From the NCBI GenBank assembly GCA_963825765.1, contig CAWGUU010000001.1, forward strand, positions 6,606 through 70,605: a stretch of DNA of 64,000 bases. The letters are read 5' to 3'. Under the pieces are notes generated by a model. The model was not told the origin of the DNA, searched no databases, and saw nothing but the letters and a program-made list of their open reading frames with translations. The stretch comes from CAWGUU01 sp963825765. GTDB taxonomy: Bacteria; Actinomycetota; Acidimicrobiia; Acidimicrobiales; AC-14. The position numbers and the translations under genes are program-made. Below are positions 51,078-58,839 of the stretch, in pieces (position 1 is the first letter of the stretch; each line of letters opens with the position of its first letter).

Positions 51078-51760
51078 CCACCACCGGCACCCACACCGAT
51101 CAGGAGTCGGGCGGCCAGGATCCGGGGGGCCAGGCCGAGCCCAGCACGCCCGCCTCCGCCGGGAGCCACGGCGAGATGGTCCATGAGGGCCACCCGCCCA
51201 CCTCCACCGGCCTGAGCCACGAGAAGCTGGCGATGTGGGCCTTCCTCGGCTCCGAGTGCCTGCTCTTCGGTGCCCTGATCTCCACGTACCTGCTGTACAA
51301 GGGCCAGAGCGAGCAGGGCTCGATCACCCCCGTCGACGTGTTCGACATCCCTTACACGTCGGTCAGCTCGTTCGTCCTGCTGATGAGCAGCCTCACCATG
51401 GTCCTGGCCCTTGCCGCCATCCAGCGGGGCGACCACCGCCGCCTGCGGCTGTGGACGCTCACGACTGCCCTGCTCGGGGCCACGTTCGTAGGCGGCCAGG
51501 CCTACGAGTTCACCGTGTTCGTCAGGGAGGGCCTCAACCTGCGGACCAACCTGTTCGGCAGCACGTTCTACGTGCTCACCGGATTCCACGGGGCCCACGT
51601 CACCATCGGCGTGCTGATGCTGCTTTCGCTGTGCGTCTTGTCGATCAAAGGCAGGATCCCCGCCGAGCGGGCAGAGGCGGTGGAGCTCGTCGGCCTCTAC
51701 TGGCACTTCGTCGACGTAGTGTGGATCGTGATCTTCACCCTCGTGTACCTGATCCCGTGA
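51074..51760 (+). CDS. ctaE: Cytochrome c oxidase subunit III
   Basis: 228 aa. Hydrophilic lead of 45 residues, then five helices. LSHEKLAMWAFLGSECLLFG, LRTNLFGSTFYVLTGFHGAHVT and VELVGLYWHFVDVVWIVIF are the COX3 signature. GTG start overlapping the ctaD stop (GTGA). Confidence 0.94.
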   Translation: MTTTGTHTDQESGGQDPGGQAEPSTPASAGSHGEMVHEGHPPTSTGLSHEKLAMWAFLGSECLLFGALISTYLLYKGQSEQGSITPVDVFDIPYTSVSSFVLLMSSLTMVLALAAIQRGDHRRLRLWTLTTALLGATFVGGQAYEFTVFVREGLNLRTNLFGSTFYVLTGFHGAHVTIGVLMLLSLCVLSIKGRIPAERAEAVELVGLYWHFVDVVWIVIFTLVYLIP

Positions 51761-52128
51761 GCGAAACGCTCAGGGAGGCCAAGGAGAAGGCAGAGCACAC
51801 CCCCGGCGGTCCGGTCGTCGAGACGACACCGGAGGAAGGTGGCACCAAGCACGCCCACCCCACCGAGTGGGAGTACATCAAGATCGCGATCATCCTCTGC
51901 CTGATCACCCTGGCCGAGGTGGCCGTCTACTACGTCGAGATGCTGAAGGGTGCCCTGCCCTTCATCCTGATCACGATGTCGGTCGTCAAGTTCGCGCTGG
52001 TCGTGCTGTGGTTCATGCACCTTCGCTTCGACAGCAAATTGTTCCGGCGACTGTTCTTCACCGGGCTCGCCCTGGCCGGCTTCTGCTTCGGCATCGTGCT
52101 CACGACCTTCCAAGTGTGGACGCGCTGA
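51757..52128 (+). CDS. ctaF: Cytochrome c oxidase subunit IV, prokaryotic type
   Basis: 123 aa. Charged N-terminus with HAHPTEWEYIKIAIILCL, then three helices; VKFALVVLWFMHLRFDSKLF is the hallmark of caa3-type subunit IV. GTG start overlaps the ctaE stop (GTGA). Helps assembly or stability of the oxidase. Confidence 0.9.
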   Translation: MSETLREAKEKAEHTPGGPVVETTPEEGGTKHAHPTEWEYIKIAIILCLITLAEVAVYYVEMLKGALPFILITMSVVKFALVVLWFMHLRFDSKLFRRLFFTGLALAGFCFGIVLTTFQVWTR

Positions 52129-53030
52129 CCCTGGCGGCAGCGGTCCCCTTCCCGGGGTGGCACTTCCACCTCGACGTCTGGCTCCTCGTCGGGCTCCTGT
52201 CCGGCGGGTACTGGTTGGCTCTGCACCGTGAGCGTGGCCGTCGCGGTCCGAACGGCCCGGCCGTGGCCACGAGGGGCCAGGTCGTGGCCTTCGCCTCGGC
52301 GATGGTGCTCATGTGGGCGATCTCGGACTGGCCGGTCCACGACGTGGCCGAGGGCTACCTCTACAGCTTCCACATGGTCCAGCACCTGGTGCTCACCCTC
52401 GGCGTGGCCCTGCTGCTCCTCGTGGGGACGCCCGCGTGGCTGGCCCGGCGCCTGCTGTCGCCCCCCGGGCTGCTCAAGATCGTGCGGTGGTTGGCCCGGC
52501 CGGTGCCGGCGCTCATCCAGTTCAACCTGATCCTGGTCCTGAGCCACTGGCCGGTGGTGGTCGAGGCCACCCTGCTCCACCATCCGCTGCACTTCGTGGC
52601 CCACGCCGTGCTGCTCGGCTCCGCGGTGCTGATGTGGCTGCCGATCGCCAGCCCGCTGCCCGAGGTACCCCGGCTGGCCCCGCCCCTGCAGATGCTCTAC
52701 CTGTTCCTGCAGACGATCGTCCCCACCATCCCCGCCTCGTTCCTCACCTTCGGATCGAAGCCGCTGTACCCGATCTACGAGACCTTCCCCCGACTCTGGG
52801 GCATCTCGGCGCTCACCGACCAGCTCACCGCCGGGCTGCTGATGAAGGTCGGTGCCGGGTTCTACCTGTGGATCGTCATCGCGGTGGTCTTCTTCCGCTG
52901 GTACGCGGAGGAGGAGAAGTCGGGCGCCGGCTCCGCCCACCAGCCCGACGTGCTCCTCTGGCACGACGTCGAGGCCGAGCTGAGGCGCCTCGAGGCCGAG
53001 TCGAAGGCGCCGCCGCCGCCACCCGCCTGA
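52116..53030 (+). CDS. ctaG: CtaG-type cytochrome oxidase assembly protein
   Basis: 304 aa, seven membrane helices, of the caa3_CtaG family: SDWPVHDVAEGYLYSFHMVQ, HLVLTLGVALLLLVGTPAWL, LLHHPLHFVAHAVLLGS and DQLTAGLLMKVGAGFYLW. Conserved His residues suggest copper handling during CuB/CuA insertion. GTG at 52116 gives MDALTLAAAVPFPGWHFH and overlaps ctaF by 13 bases. Last gene of the oxidase operon. Confidence 0.92.
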   Translation: MDALTLAAAVPFPGWHFHLDVWLLVGLLSGGYWLALHRERGRRGPNGPAVATRGQVVAFASAMVLMWAISDWPVHDVAEGYLYSFHMVQHLVLTLGVALLLLVGTPAWLARRLLSPPGLLKIVRWLARPVPALIQFNLILVLSHWPVVVEATLLHHPLHFVAHAVLLGSAVLMWLPIASPLPEVPRLAPPLQMLYLFLQTIVPTIPASFLTFGSKPLYPIYETFPRLWGISALTDQLTAGLLMKVGAGFYLWIVIAVVFFRWYAEEEKSGAGSAHQPDVLLWHDVEAELRRLEAESKAPPPPPA

Positions 53031-53084
53031 CCGCCGCCGCCCGCCTGAGCCGAGCCGGGCCGGGCCGGGCGTTTTCGGGTCGAG

Positions 53085-53121
53085 TGTGCAAGAAACCCTC
53101 GATATTGCACGTTCTTGCACA
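53085..53121. promoter_or_regulatory. 37-bp inverted-repeat element, copy 2
   Basis: Arms begin and end TGTGCAAGAA / TTCTTGCACA (10 perfect pairs) around a centre containing ATAT. Same total length and arm spacing as the element at 33159-33195. It lies 55 bases after the ctaG stop and 82 bases before the next start, so it could be an operator for the downstream genes or a hairpin at the end of the oxidase operon. Confidence 0.6.
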
Positions 53122-53202
53122 GTCATCGGTGTCGTTCGACGGTGTTCCACGTCTGACGGATGGCCCGGCCCGTTTCGTCGATCGGCGGCGATCGGTGCGA
53201 CG

Positions 53203-53610
53203 ATGGTCGGCGTGTCGACCACCGACATCCCCCCCACCACCCAGGCCAGGCCGCGCTCCGCGGCCGATGTCGCCATGCGCCGGCTGCTTCGCATCCCCGA
53301 CGTCCCCAAGAAGCGGCCGCCGAGCGCCAACCGGGCATTCAGCACGTCGATCCTGGTGTCGGCGGTGCGGTGCCTGCTCACCTACGTGGTCCTGCCGTTC
53401 GTGGCCCCGCTGGTCGGCTTCGCGTCCGGCGTGGGGCCGTGGATCGGGATCCCGCTGAGCGCGCTGGCGGTGGTCTTCAACGTGATCAGCATCCGACGGT
53501 TCTGGCTGCTCGACCACAAGTACCGGTGGGGCTACACGTTCATCAGCACCAGCGTGATCGTCCTCGTCACCATCCTCATGGTGAGCGACGTGGCCGCCCT
53601 GGTGGGGTGA
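53203..53610 (+). CDS. Small membrane protein, unknown
   Basis: 135 aa with three helices: LVSAVRCLLTYVVLPFVAPL, GPWIGIPLSALAVVFNVISI and FISTSVIVLVTILMVSDVAA. IRRFWLLDHKYRWGYT joins the last two. Family not recognised, though similar proteins appear near DUF454 genes in actinobacteria. ATG 53203 or GTG 53212. The next gene overlaps its stop by four bases. Confidence 0.75.
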   Translation: MVGVSTTDIPPTTQARPRSAADVAMRRLLRIPDVPKKRPPSANRAFSTSILVSAVRCLLTYVVLPFVAPLVGFASGVGPWIGIPLSALAVVFNVISIRRFWLLDHKYRWGYTFISTSVIVLVTILMVSDVAALVG

Positions 53611-54113
53611 CCGAGACCGGCGACACCCCCGAGACTGGCGCTGCCCGGACACAACCCGAAGCCGGCCCGAAGCATTCCGCTCCTGGCCCGAAGCAGGCGG
53701 GCCGGGCCCGGCGGGCGGTCGCCCGGTGGGTGTGGATGGCCGTGGGCTTCGTGGCCGTCGGGCTGGGCAGCCTGGGCGTGATCGTGCCGGGCCTGCCGAC
53801 CACCGGCTTCTTCGTGCTGGCGGCGTGGGCCTTCGCCAAGTCCAGCCCCCGTTTCGAGCGATGGGTGCTGTCGCTGCCCGTGGTGGGCCAAATGGTCAAG
53901 GACAGCCGGGAAGGGCTGGGGATGCCTCGGCGGGCCAAGATCATCGCCATCTCGATGATGGTCGTCGCCGTGGGGCTGAGCGCCGGGTTCGCCATCAGCT
54001 GGTGGCCCGCCAGGGTCGTCGTGGCGGCCGCCGGCGTGATCGGCGTCTGGTACGTGGGCTGGCGGATCCCGACGCGCGAGCGGGTGATCGCAGCCCGGGA
54101 GGCCGGCGCCTAA
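53607..54113 (+). CDS. DUF454 (YbaN-type) inner-membrane protein
   Basis: 168 aa. GFVAVGLGSLGVIVPGLPTT followed by GFFVLAAWAFAKSSPRFERW is the DUF454 signature, then VVGQMVKDSREGLGMPRRAK. Three to four helices, function unknown in all bacteria. The first 40 residues are a Pro/Thr-rich lead. GTG at 53607 overlaps the previous stop (GTGA). Confidence 0.85.
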   Translation: MTETGDTPETGAARTQPEAGPKHSAPGPKQAGRARRAVARWVWMAVGFVAVGLGSLGVIVPGLPTTGFFVLAAWAFAKSSPRFERWVLSLPVVGQMVKDSREGLGMPRRAKIIAISMMVVAVGLSAGFAISWWPARVVVAAAGVIGVWYVGWRIPTRERVIAAREAGA

Positions 54114-54141
54114 ACCATCGCGGTTCCCGACCGCCTGGCGC

Positions 54142-54162
54142 TGAGAATGGGAATCATTCTCA
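54142..54162 (+). promoter_or_regulatory. Zur box upstream of the zinc-binding lipoprotein
   Basis: TGAGAAT and ATTCTCA form a perfect inverted repeat around GGGAATC; nested in it is TGGGAATCATTCTCA (54148-54162), 14 of 15 symmetric, matching the actinobacterial Zur consensus of the TGAAAATGATTTTCA type. It sits just upstream of the -10-like TACGGT (54172-54177) of the zinc-binding protein gene, the right place for repression by zinc-loaded Zur. Confidence 0.8.
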
Positions 54163-54184
54163 TTCTTGGTGTACGGTGCGGGCC

Positions 54185-55060
54185 ATGCGCCGTGTCATGG
54201 CCGCCACCGTCATCGTCCTAACTCTTCTCGCGGTTGGCTGCTCGGGGGCATCAGACAGCGGGGGAGGCGGCGGCGACCGGCCGGTGCAGGCGGTTGCCGG
54301 CTTCTACCCCCTGGTCGAGGTCACGAGGGCGGTGGGCGGCGAGCGTGTCGGCGTCTCCAACCTCACGCCCGTCGGCGTGGAGCCCCACGACATCGAGCTC
54401 AGCCCCCGCCAGATCGACAGGATCGCCGGCGCCGACCTGCTCGTCTACCTGGGCGGCGGCTTCCAGCCCGCGCTCGAAGAGGCGGCCCGCCGGGCCCGGC
54501 TGACGGTCGACGTCTCCGAGGGACTGCCGGTCGAACGGGGCGACCCCCACGTCTGGCTCGACCCCGTGCTGTTCGAGCAGGTCGTGGGGACCGTCGAGGC
54601 TGCGCTGCTCCAAGTCGACCCCGCGGGTGCCGACGGGTACCGGGCCCGCGCCGCCGAGTACCGCATGCGGCTCGAGCAGCTCGACGCCGACTACCGCGCC
54701 GGGCTGGCCGACTGCGACCGGCGGGTGATCGTCACCGCCCACGAGGCGTTCGGCTATCTGGCCCGCCGCTACGGCCTCGAGCAGGTGGCCATCGCCGGCC
54801 TCTCGCCCGACGCCGAGCCTGACCCCCGCCGCCTGGCCGAGCTCACTGACCTTGTGCGCCAGCGGGGCGTCACCACGATCTTCACCGAGGAGCTGGTGTC
54901 GCCCAAGGTGGCCGAGACCCTGGCCCGGGAGGCGGGCGTGAAGACCGCCGTCCTGCACACCATCGAGGGCCTGGAGTCCGAGGGCGAGGCCGGCACCGAC
55001 TACTTCACCCTCATGCGGGACAACCTCGCCGCCCTGCGAGAGGCGCTGGGCTGTCGCTAG
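54185..55060 (+). CDS. znuA: Zinc ABC transporter substrate-binding lipoprotein
   Basis: 291 aa. Lipobox LLAVGCSG. Cluster A-I binding protein with metal ligands in VGVEPHDIELSPRQ, GDPHVWLDPVLF and VTAHEAFGYLARRYG, and EELVSPKVAETLAREAG. The His-rich loop of enterobacterial ZnuA is missing. A Zur box precedes it and supports zinc rather than manganese. The permease and ATPase genes are not adjacent. TACGGT is seven bases before the ATG. Confidence 0.9.
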   Translation: MRRVMAATVIVLTLLAVGCSGASDSGGGGGDRPVQAVAGFYPLVEVTRAVGGERVGVSNLTPVGVEPHDIELSPRQIDRIAGADLLVYLGGGFQPALEEAARRARLTVDVSEGLPVERGDPHVWLDPVLFEQVVGTVEAALLQVDPAGADGYRARAAEYRMRLEQLDADYRAGLADCDRRVIVTAHEAFGYLARRYGLEQVAIAGLSPDAEPDPRRLAELTDLVRQRGVTTIFTEELVSPKVAETLAREAGVKTAVLHTIEGLESEGEAGTDYFTLMRDNLAALREALGCR

Positions 55061-55146
55061 CGGGATCGCTCCCCCGCAGACGTGCACGCGGCCGTCTGCC
55101 ACGACGTCTCCTTGCGCCAGCGACGGCGGCTCCTAGTCTGTTCGAC

Positions 55147-55761
55147 GTGGCCTGCCACGACTGCGGGGATGGCGACGCAAGGGTGTCGATGAACGGCGTC
55201 CAGGTCTGCGACCGCTGCTTCGACCGGCGCATCGCCGCGCACATGGGCCTGCCTCGCCTTCCGGATCCTCCGCCGGCCCTGGTCCTTACCGGGCCCGACG
55301 GGAGGCGCCATCGTCTTCGCTATCGGATCTGGCGCGCTCCGCCCGGCGTCGAGGTGCAGCTGGAGGAGACCGGCGTCGCCGCGGGCGAGGGCTACCACTT
55401 CGCCGTCCTCGGCGATCACGACACCGACGTCGCCGGTCTCGTGGAGGCTGTGCGGGCGATAGCCGAGGACGAGGTGGGGCGGTGCTACCTAGAACCCGCT
55501 CAGAACCGGCAGGGATGGGCCCTGACCGACGACGAGGTGGCGGGACGGCTGACATGGAGCGACGACGGTGACAGCGGCAAGCCCTACGACGTCGTCGTCG
55601 ATGGGCGGACACTCAGCTGGGAGGAGCTGGGGTTGGCGCTCGAGTCCTACGAGGGCTGGGGCTTCCGCCTCGTCATGCAGGACCGGGTCGTCGATGCCCG
55701 CAGCGACGCAGAGGTCGTCGCGCTCCACCGTCCCCCGGTTCCCCCCGGCCCCGGTGACTGA
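55147..55761 (+). CDS. Protein with N-terminal zinc ribbon, unknown
   Basis: 204 aa. CHDCGDGDARVSMNGVQVCDRC near the start gives two CxxC pairs for one zinc. The rest is a mixed alpha/beta domain (HRLRYRIWRAPPGVEVQLEE, YEGWGFRLVMQD). No family recognised with certainty. TAGTCT is seven bases before the GTG, typical of the leaderless starts here. The next gene overlaps its end by eight bases, so the two may work together. Confidence 0.75.
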   Translation: MACHDCGDGDARVSMNGVQVCDRCFDRRIAAHMGLPRLPDPPPALVLTGPDGRRHRLRYRIWRAPPGVEVQLEETGVAAGEGYHFAVLGDHDTDVAGLVEAVRAIAEDEVGRCYLEPAQNRQGWALTDDEVAGRLTWSDDGDSGKPYDVVVDGRTLSWEELGLALESYEGWGFRLVMQDRVVDARSDAEVVALHRPPVPPGPGD

Positions 55762-56815
55762 GAATCGCCCGAGCCTGGAGGACCGCGTGGGGCACGCCGT
55801 CGTTGCGGCGCTGGCCGACCAGAAGGTCGTCACCGCCATCGACGTGCTCGTCGGCATCGGCTGGCTGACGCGCCCGGCAGTCGAGCGCTGGCGCCAGGGG
55901 CGGGCCGACGACCTGGAAGGCCTGGCCCAGGTGGGCCCGCACAAGCTCTCGGCGGCGATGGCCGCCTTTCGCCGATCGGCCGACGAGCTGGGCCTGCGGC
56001 CGATCGAGGCCGACTACTTGGCCCGAACCCGCGACCGGCGGCCCCTGCGCTTCAGCACCAGTGGCGACCCAAGCATCGAGGCGGCGTACCGGACCCATTG
56101 GATCTCCCCCGAGCTGTCCGAGGCCCAGAGCGCGAGGCTGGTCGAGCGCCAGAGCAAGCCTCCCGACCTGCTCGTGATCTCGGCCCTCCGGGACTGGACG
56201 TGCACCGAGTGCGAGGGGACGGGAAGCCTGCTGATCATGGAGGGCGACGGCCCGTTGTGCCTGGGCTGCGCCGACCTCGACCACCTGGTGTTCCTGCCCG
56301 CCGGGGACGCGGCCCTGACCCGTCGGGCCAAGAAGGCGAGCGGGCTCCTCGCTGTCGTGGTGCGCTTCAGCCGCACCCGACGGCGCTACGAGCGCCAGGG
56401 CCTCCTCGTGGAAGAGGCGGCCTTGGTGCAGGCCGAGCGAGAGTGCCTGGCCGACGAGGACGCCCGCCGGCGCCGCCAGGGCCGGGCCGAGCAGACGCGG
56501 GCAGAGGCGGACGTCGAGTTTCAGGCCGCCTTCGCTCAGGAGGTGACCCGGTCGTTCCCGGGATGTCCACCGGAGCGCGCCGCCACCATCGCCCACCACG
56601 CGGGGGCGCGCCACAGCGGACGGGTGGGACGCAGTGCAGCCGGTCAGGCCCTCGACCCCGAGGCCATCCGCCTGGCGGTCGTTGCCTCGGTCCGCCACGT
56701 CGACACTCCCTACGACCGGCTCCTGATGTCGGGGATACCACGGCCGGAGGCGCGCGACCGAGTCAGGGCCGAGGTGGATGCCGTGGTGGGTTCCTGGATG
56801 GGCGGCCGGAGCTGA
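55754..56815 (+). CDS. DUF2293-domain protein with central zinc finger
   Basis: 353 aa. C-terminal domain PGCPPERAATIAHHAGARHS, GRVGRSAAGQALDPEAIRLA, VVASVRHVDTPYD matches DUF2293. The middle has CTECEGTGSLLIMEGDGPLC then GC, a zinc-ribbon-like set. N-terminal 90 residues include WLTRPAVERWRQGRADDLEG, a predicted helical DNA- or nucleotide-binding type domain. Function unknown. GTG at 55754. Confidence 0.8.
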   Translation: MTENRPSLEDRVGHAVVAALADQKVVTAIDVLVGIGWLTRPAVERWRQGRADDLEGLAQVGPHKLSAAMAAFRRSADELGLRPIEADYLARTRDRRPLRFSTSGDPSIEAAYRTHWISPELSEAQSARLVERQSKPPDLLVISALRDWTCTECEGTGSLLIMEGDGPLCLGCADLDHLVFLPAGDAALTRRAKKASGLLAVVVRFSRTRRRYERQGLLVEEAALVQAERECLADEDARRRRQGRAEQTRAEADVEFQAAFAQEVTRSFPGCPPERAATIAHHAGARHSGRVGRSAAGQALDPEAIRLAVVASVRHVDTPYDRLLMSGIPRPEARDRVRAEVDAVVGSWMGGRS

Positions 56816-56862
56816 CACGCGGGTAGATCACCGAGCTGGGGGTTGTGCACCTGTTGGACGGG

Positions 56863-57177
56863 TCATGCGAGGCCGATGGCAATCCTGATCGCCACCTCGA
56901 GCTCATGCAGCTTCTCCGGTCCGAGTTGGCCGCGCCGGCGGCTGAGCACGGTAATTGGCAGCGTGAAGACGTTGTCGCAGTTGGCGGCGCTGTCGTGGTC
57001 GAGGCCTTCGTCATGTCCGATCTCGATCTCGGCGACGTGCCCGCGGAAGGTGCTGGTCACCAGCACGCAGACGACGGAGCCGAGGACGGGGATCGCTGTA
57101 TCCCGGGCGATGACGATCACCGGATGGACACCCACCCCCGGGATATCGGCGTCCCAGATGTCGCCGCGATGTATCAG
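56863..57177 (-). CDS. mazF: MazF/PemK-like toxin (endoribonuclease family)
   Basis: 104 aa. IHRGDIWDADIPGVGVHPVI begins the PemK/MazF barrel; VLVTSTFRGHVAEIEIG and NCDNVFTLPITVLSRRRGQL follow, with LHELEVAIRIAIGL at the end. Typical members have RP rather than HP in the first loop. No ATG, GTG or TTG lies before HRGDIW; the only start candidate is CTG at 57177, which overlaps the antitoxin TGA as CTGA. Antitoxin-first order and overlap fit a TA module. Confidence 0.85.
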   Translation of the reverse strand: MIHRGDIWDADIPGVGVHPVIVIARDTAIPVLGSVVCVLVTSTFRGHVAEIEIGHDEGLDHDSAANCDNVFTLPITVLSRRRGQLGPEKLHELEVAIRIAIGLA

Positions 57178-57431
57178 CGGTCGTCGCTGTCGAGGCACGC
57201 TGCCGCCGAGAAGGCGCCCACCTTGGCGACGAGGTTCGCCTCGGCTACATCCGTGTGCTCGTACCGGCGTCGATAGGACTCGGCGATCGCCTCTTCGCCG
57301 TGGGCGGCGAATCCATTCGCCAACCGCCGTAGCGACGAGCCCGGCTCGGGTCGCCGCCAGACCCGAGGCGACGGCGCGGTCCAAGGTTCCACGGCCTGCT
57401 CGTCCAGGCGGGCGGTGATCGGAACGCTCAT
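57174..57431 (-). CDS. Antitoxin of the MazEF-like module
   Basis: 85 aa, acidic and helical (RLDEQAVEPWTAPSPRVWRR, AIAESYRRRYEHTDVAEANL). Little sequence identity to known MazE; assigned by size and by position directly upstream of the toxin. TAGCCT is exactly six bases before the ATG, so the transcript is probably leaderless and starts at the A of the ATG. Confidence 0.7.
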   Translation of the reverse strand: MSVPITARLDEQAVEPWTAPSPRVWRRPEPGSSLRRLANGFAAHGEEAIAESYRRRYEHTDVAEANLVAKVGAFSAAACLDSDDR

Positions 57432-57521
57432 ACTGGCAGGCTACGACCCCGTGTACGAGTCGTGTACACCGGTAGTAGCAACTTCGATGCGCGCACCGAT
57501 CGCTGCATGTAATATGCATGC
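57432..57521. promoter_or_regulatory. Shared divergent control region of the two toxin-antitoxin modules
   Basis: 90 bases between the two antitoxin starts. Minus-strand -10 TAGCCT (six bases from the MazE-like ATG); plus-strand -10 TAATAT at 57510-57515 (six bases from vapB). Direct repeats CGTGTAC at 57450-57456 and 57461-57467, one turn apart, and inverted repeat TGCAT-N5-ATGCA at 57504-57518 covering the vapB -10. These are good candidates for antitoxin-binding autoregulatory sites; cross-regulation is possible. Confidence 0.6.
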
Positions 57522-57752
57522 ATGCCGAATGTCCAGGTACGCGACGTGCCGGAGGAAGTCCACGCGGCGCTCGTTCGTCGAGCCGAACGTGCCGGGCAGT
57601 CCCTCCAGCAGTTCCTCGCGGGCCAACTCGCGGCCATCGCGGCCGCGCCCACCCTCGATGAGATGCTCGACCGCATCGAGCGCCGGCCCAAGGGGCGGCT
57701 CGCGCCTTCCGAGGCCATTGAAGCGGTAGACACCGAACGTGCTCGTCGTTGA
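57522..57752 (+). CDS. vapB: VapB/FitA-type antitoxin (ribbon-helix-helix)
   Basis: 76 aa. MPNVQVRDVPEEVHAALVRR and AERAGQSLQQFLAGQLA form a FitA-like ribbon-helix-helix; the C-terminal part (RRPKGRLAPSEAIEAVDTER) would wrap the toxin. Leaderless layout: TAATAT then six bases and ATG. Overlaps vapC by 14 bases. Confidence 0.9.
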   Translation: MPNVQVRDVPEEVHAALVRRAERAGQSLQQFLAGQLAAIAAAPTLDEMLDRIERRPKGRLAPSEAIEAVDTERARR

Positions 57753-58128
57753 CGCCTCGGTCCTTGCCTCGGCGATCGTCGACGCCGGCGAGGACGGGCA
57801 ACGGTTCCGTGACCGGCTTCGGGGCGAGACCATCGCCGGCCCGGACCTCCTTCGGATCGAGGTCATGTCCGTCGTGCGGCGACACGCGAACGGCGGCTCA
57901 ATCACCCGTGAGCAGGCCGATGCCGCGTTCGAGGACTTGGTCGACCTCCCAATCTCCGTGTTTCCAACTGCTCCCCTCCTGCCCCGCGTATGGGAACTCC
58001 GGGAGAACGTCACCTCCTACGACGGCTGCTACATCGCCCTCGCCGAAGCGGTTGACGGTCCGCTCCTCACCGCCGACCGGCGGCTGGCGAACGCGCCGGG
58101 CGCTCGATGCGTCATCGAGGTGCTCTGA
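57739..58128 (+). CDS. vapC: VapC toxin (PIN-domain ribonuclease)
   Basis: 129 aa. The four acidic metal ligands of a PIN domain are in place: D5 (MLVVDAS), E41 (RIEVMS), D95 (TSYDGCYIALAE) and D113 (LLTADRRLA). Family members cut tRNA or rRNA. GTG start at 57739 inside the end of vapB. Confidence 0.92.
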   Translation: MLVVDASVLASAIVDAGEDGQRFRDRLRGETIAGPDLLRIEVMSVVRRHANGGSITREQADAAFEDLVDLPISVFPTAPLLPRVWELRENVTSYDGCYIALAEAVDGPLLTADRRLANAPGARCVIEVL

Positions 58129-58233
58129 AGTCCTCGCCGATGCTGCGTTTGGAGGCGCAGGTCGGCCACCCTCGACGCGAGAGTCGGGCCAGCGTTTTGG
58201 AGCACGTGGCTTCCTGCGAGTGCAGGCTCGACT

Positions 58234-58839
58234 CTACTCCTCGGCGGGGTGGGTTCCAGGCAGGTAGTCGCGGAACTCCTCCATGGCCTTCCACTCGGGC
58301 TCCGGTGGCTGATGGCCGGGGGCAGGAGCGAACACGGACAGTTGGTCGAGCTCCATGCGGTGGATGTACCTCGGGCAATTGGGAAACGCACGTACGACCG
58401 TGATGCGGACCACGGCCTGAGCGCCCTCCCACGTCGACAGCAGGGGGTCGGCGTCGGCCACCGACGCCCTCCCATGGACCCGCAGCCGGTCCGGCTGCTG
58501 GAAGTTCACGAACAGCAGGGCGACGCGGTCGTTGACCACGATATTGCCGAGCGATCGGAACATGCCGTTGCCGTCGTAGGACGGGAAGGCGATCGTGCGG
58601 CGGTCGAGGCAGCGGACGAAGCCGGGCCGGCCGCCCTTGTAGGACACGTCGGGCCACCCCTCACCGTCTGCCGTCGCCAGGAAGAACATGGAGCTCGCTT
58701 CGATGAAGGCGACGTCCCCGTCGGACAGGACGGCATGCACCGTGACCTGTTCCAGCCGGTCGGCGATACGACGACTGTCGAATCGGTCCTGAAGCTTGCG
58801 GTGACCGTCGTTGTACATGGCCCAACACTGCGCTGCCAT
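58234..58839 (-). CDS. Pyridoxamine-phosphate-oxidase-fold flavoprotein
   Basis: 201 aa. DGDVAFIEASSMFFLATADG, WPDVSYKGGRPGFVRCLD, TIAFPSYDGNGMFRSLGNIV and NDRVALLFVNFQQPDRLRVH are the FMN-binding split barrel of the PNPOx-like family. The family includes F420- or FMN-dependent reductases and haem-degrading enzymes; the substrate is not readable. ATG 58839 or 58818 (MYNDGHRKLQDRF, closer to typical homologues). Confidence 0.85.
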   Translation of the reverse strand: MAAQCWAMYNDGHRKLQDRFDSRRIADRLEQVTVHAVLSDGDVAFIEASSMFFLATADGEGWPDVSYKGGRPGFVRCLDRRTIAFPSYDGNGMFRSLGNIVVNDRVALLFVNFQQPDRLRVHGRASVADADPLLSTWEGAQAVVRITVVRAFPNCPRYIHRMELDQLSVFAPAPGHQPPEPEWKAMEEFRDYLPGTHPAEE

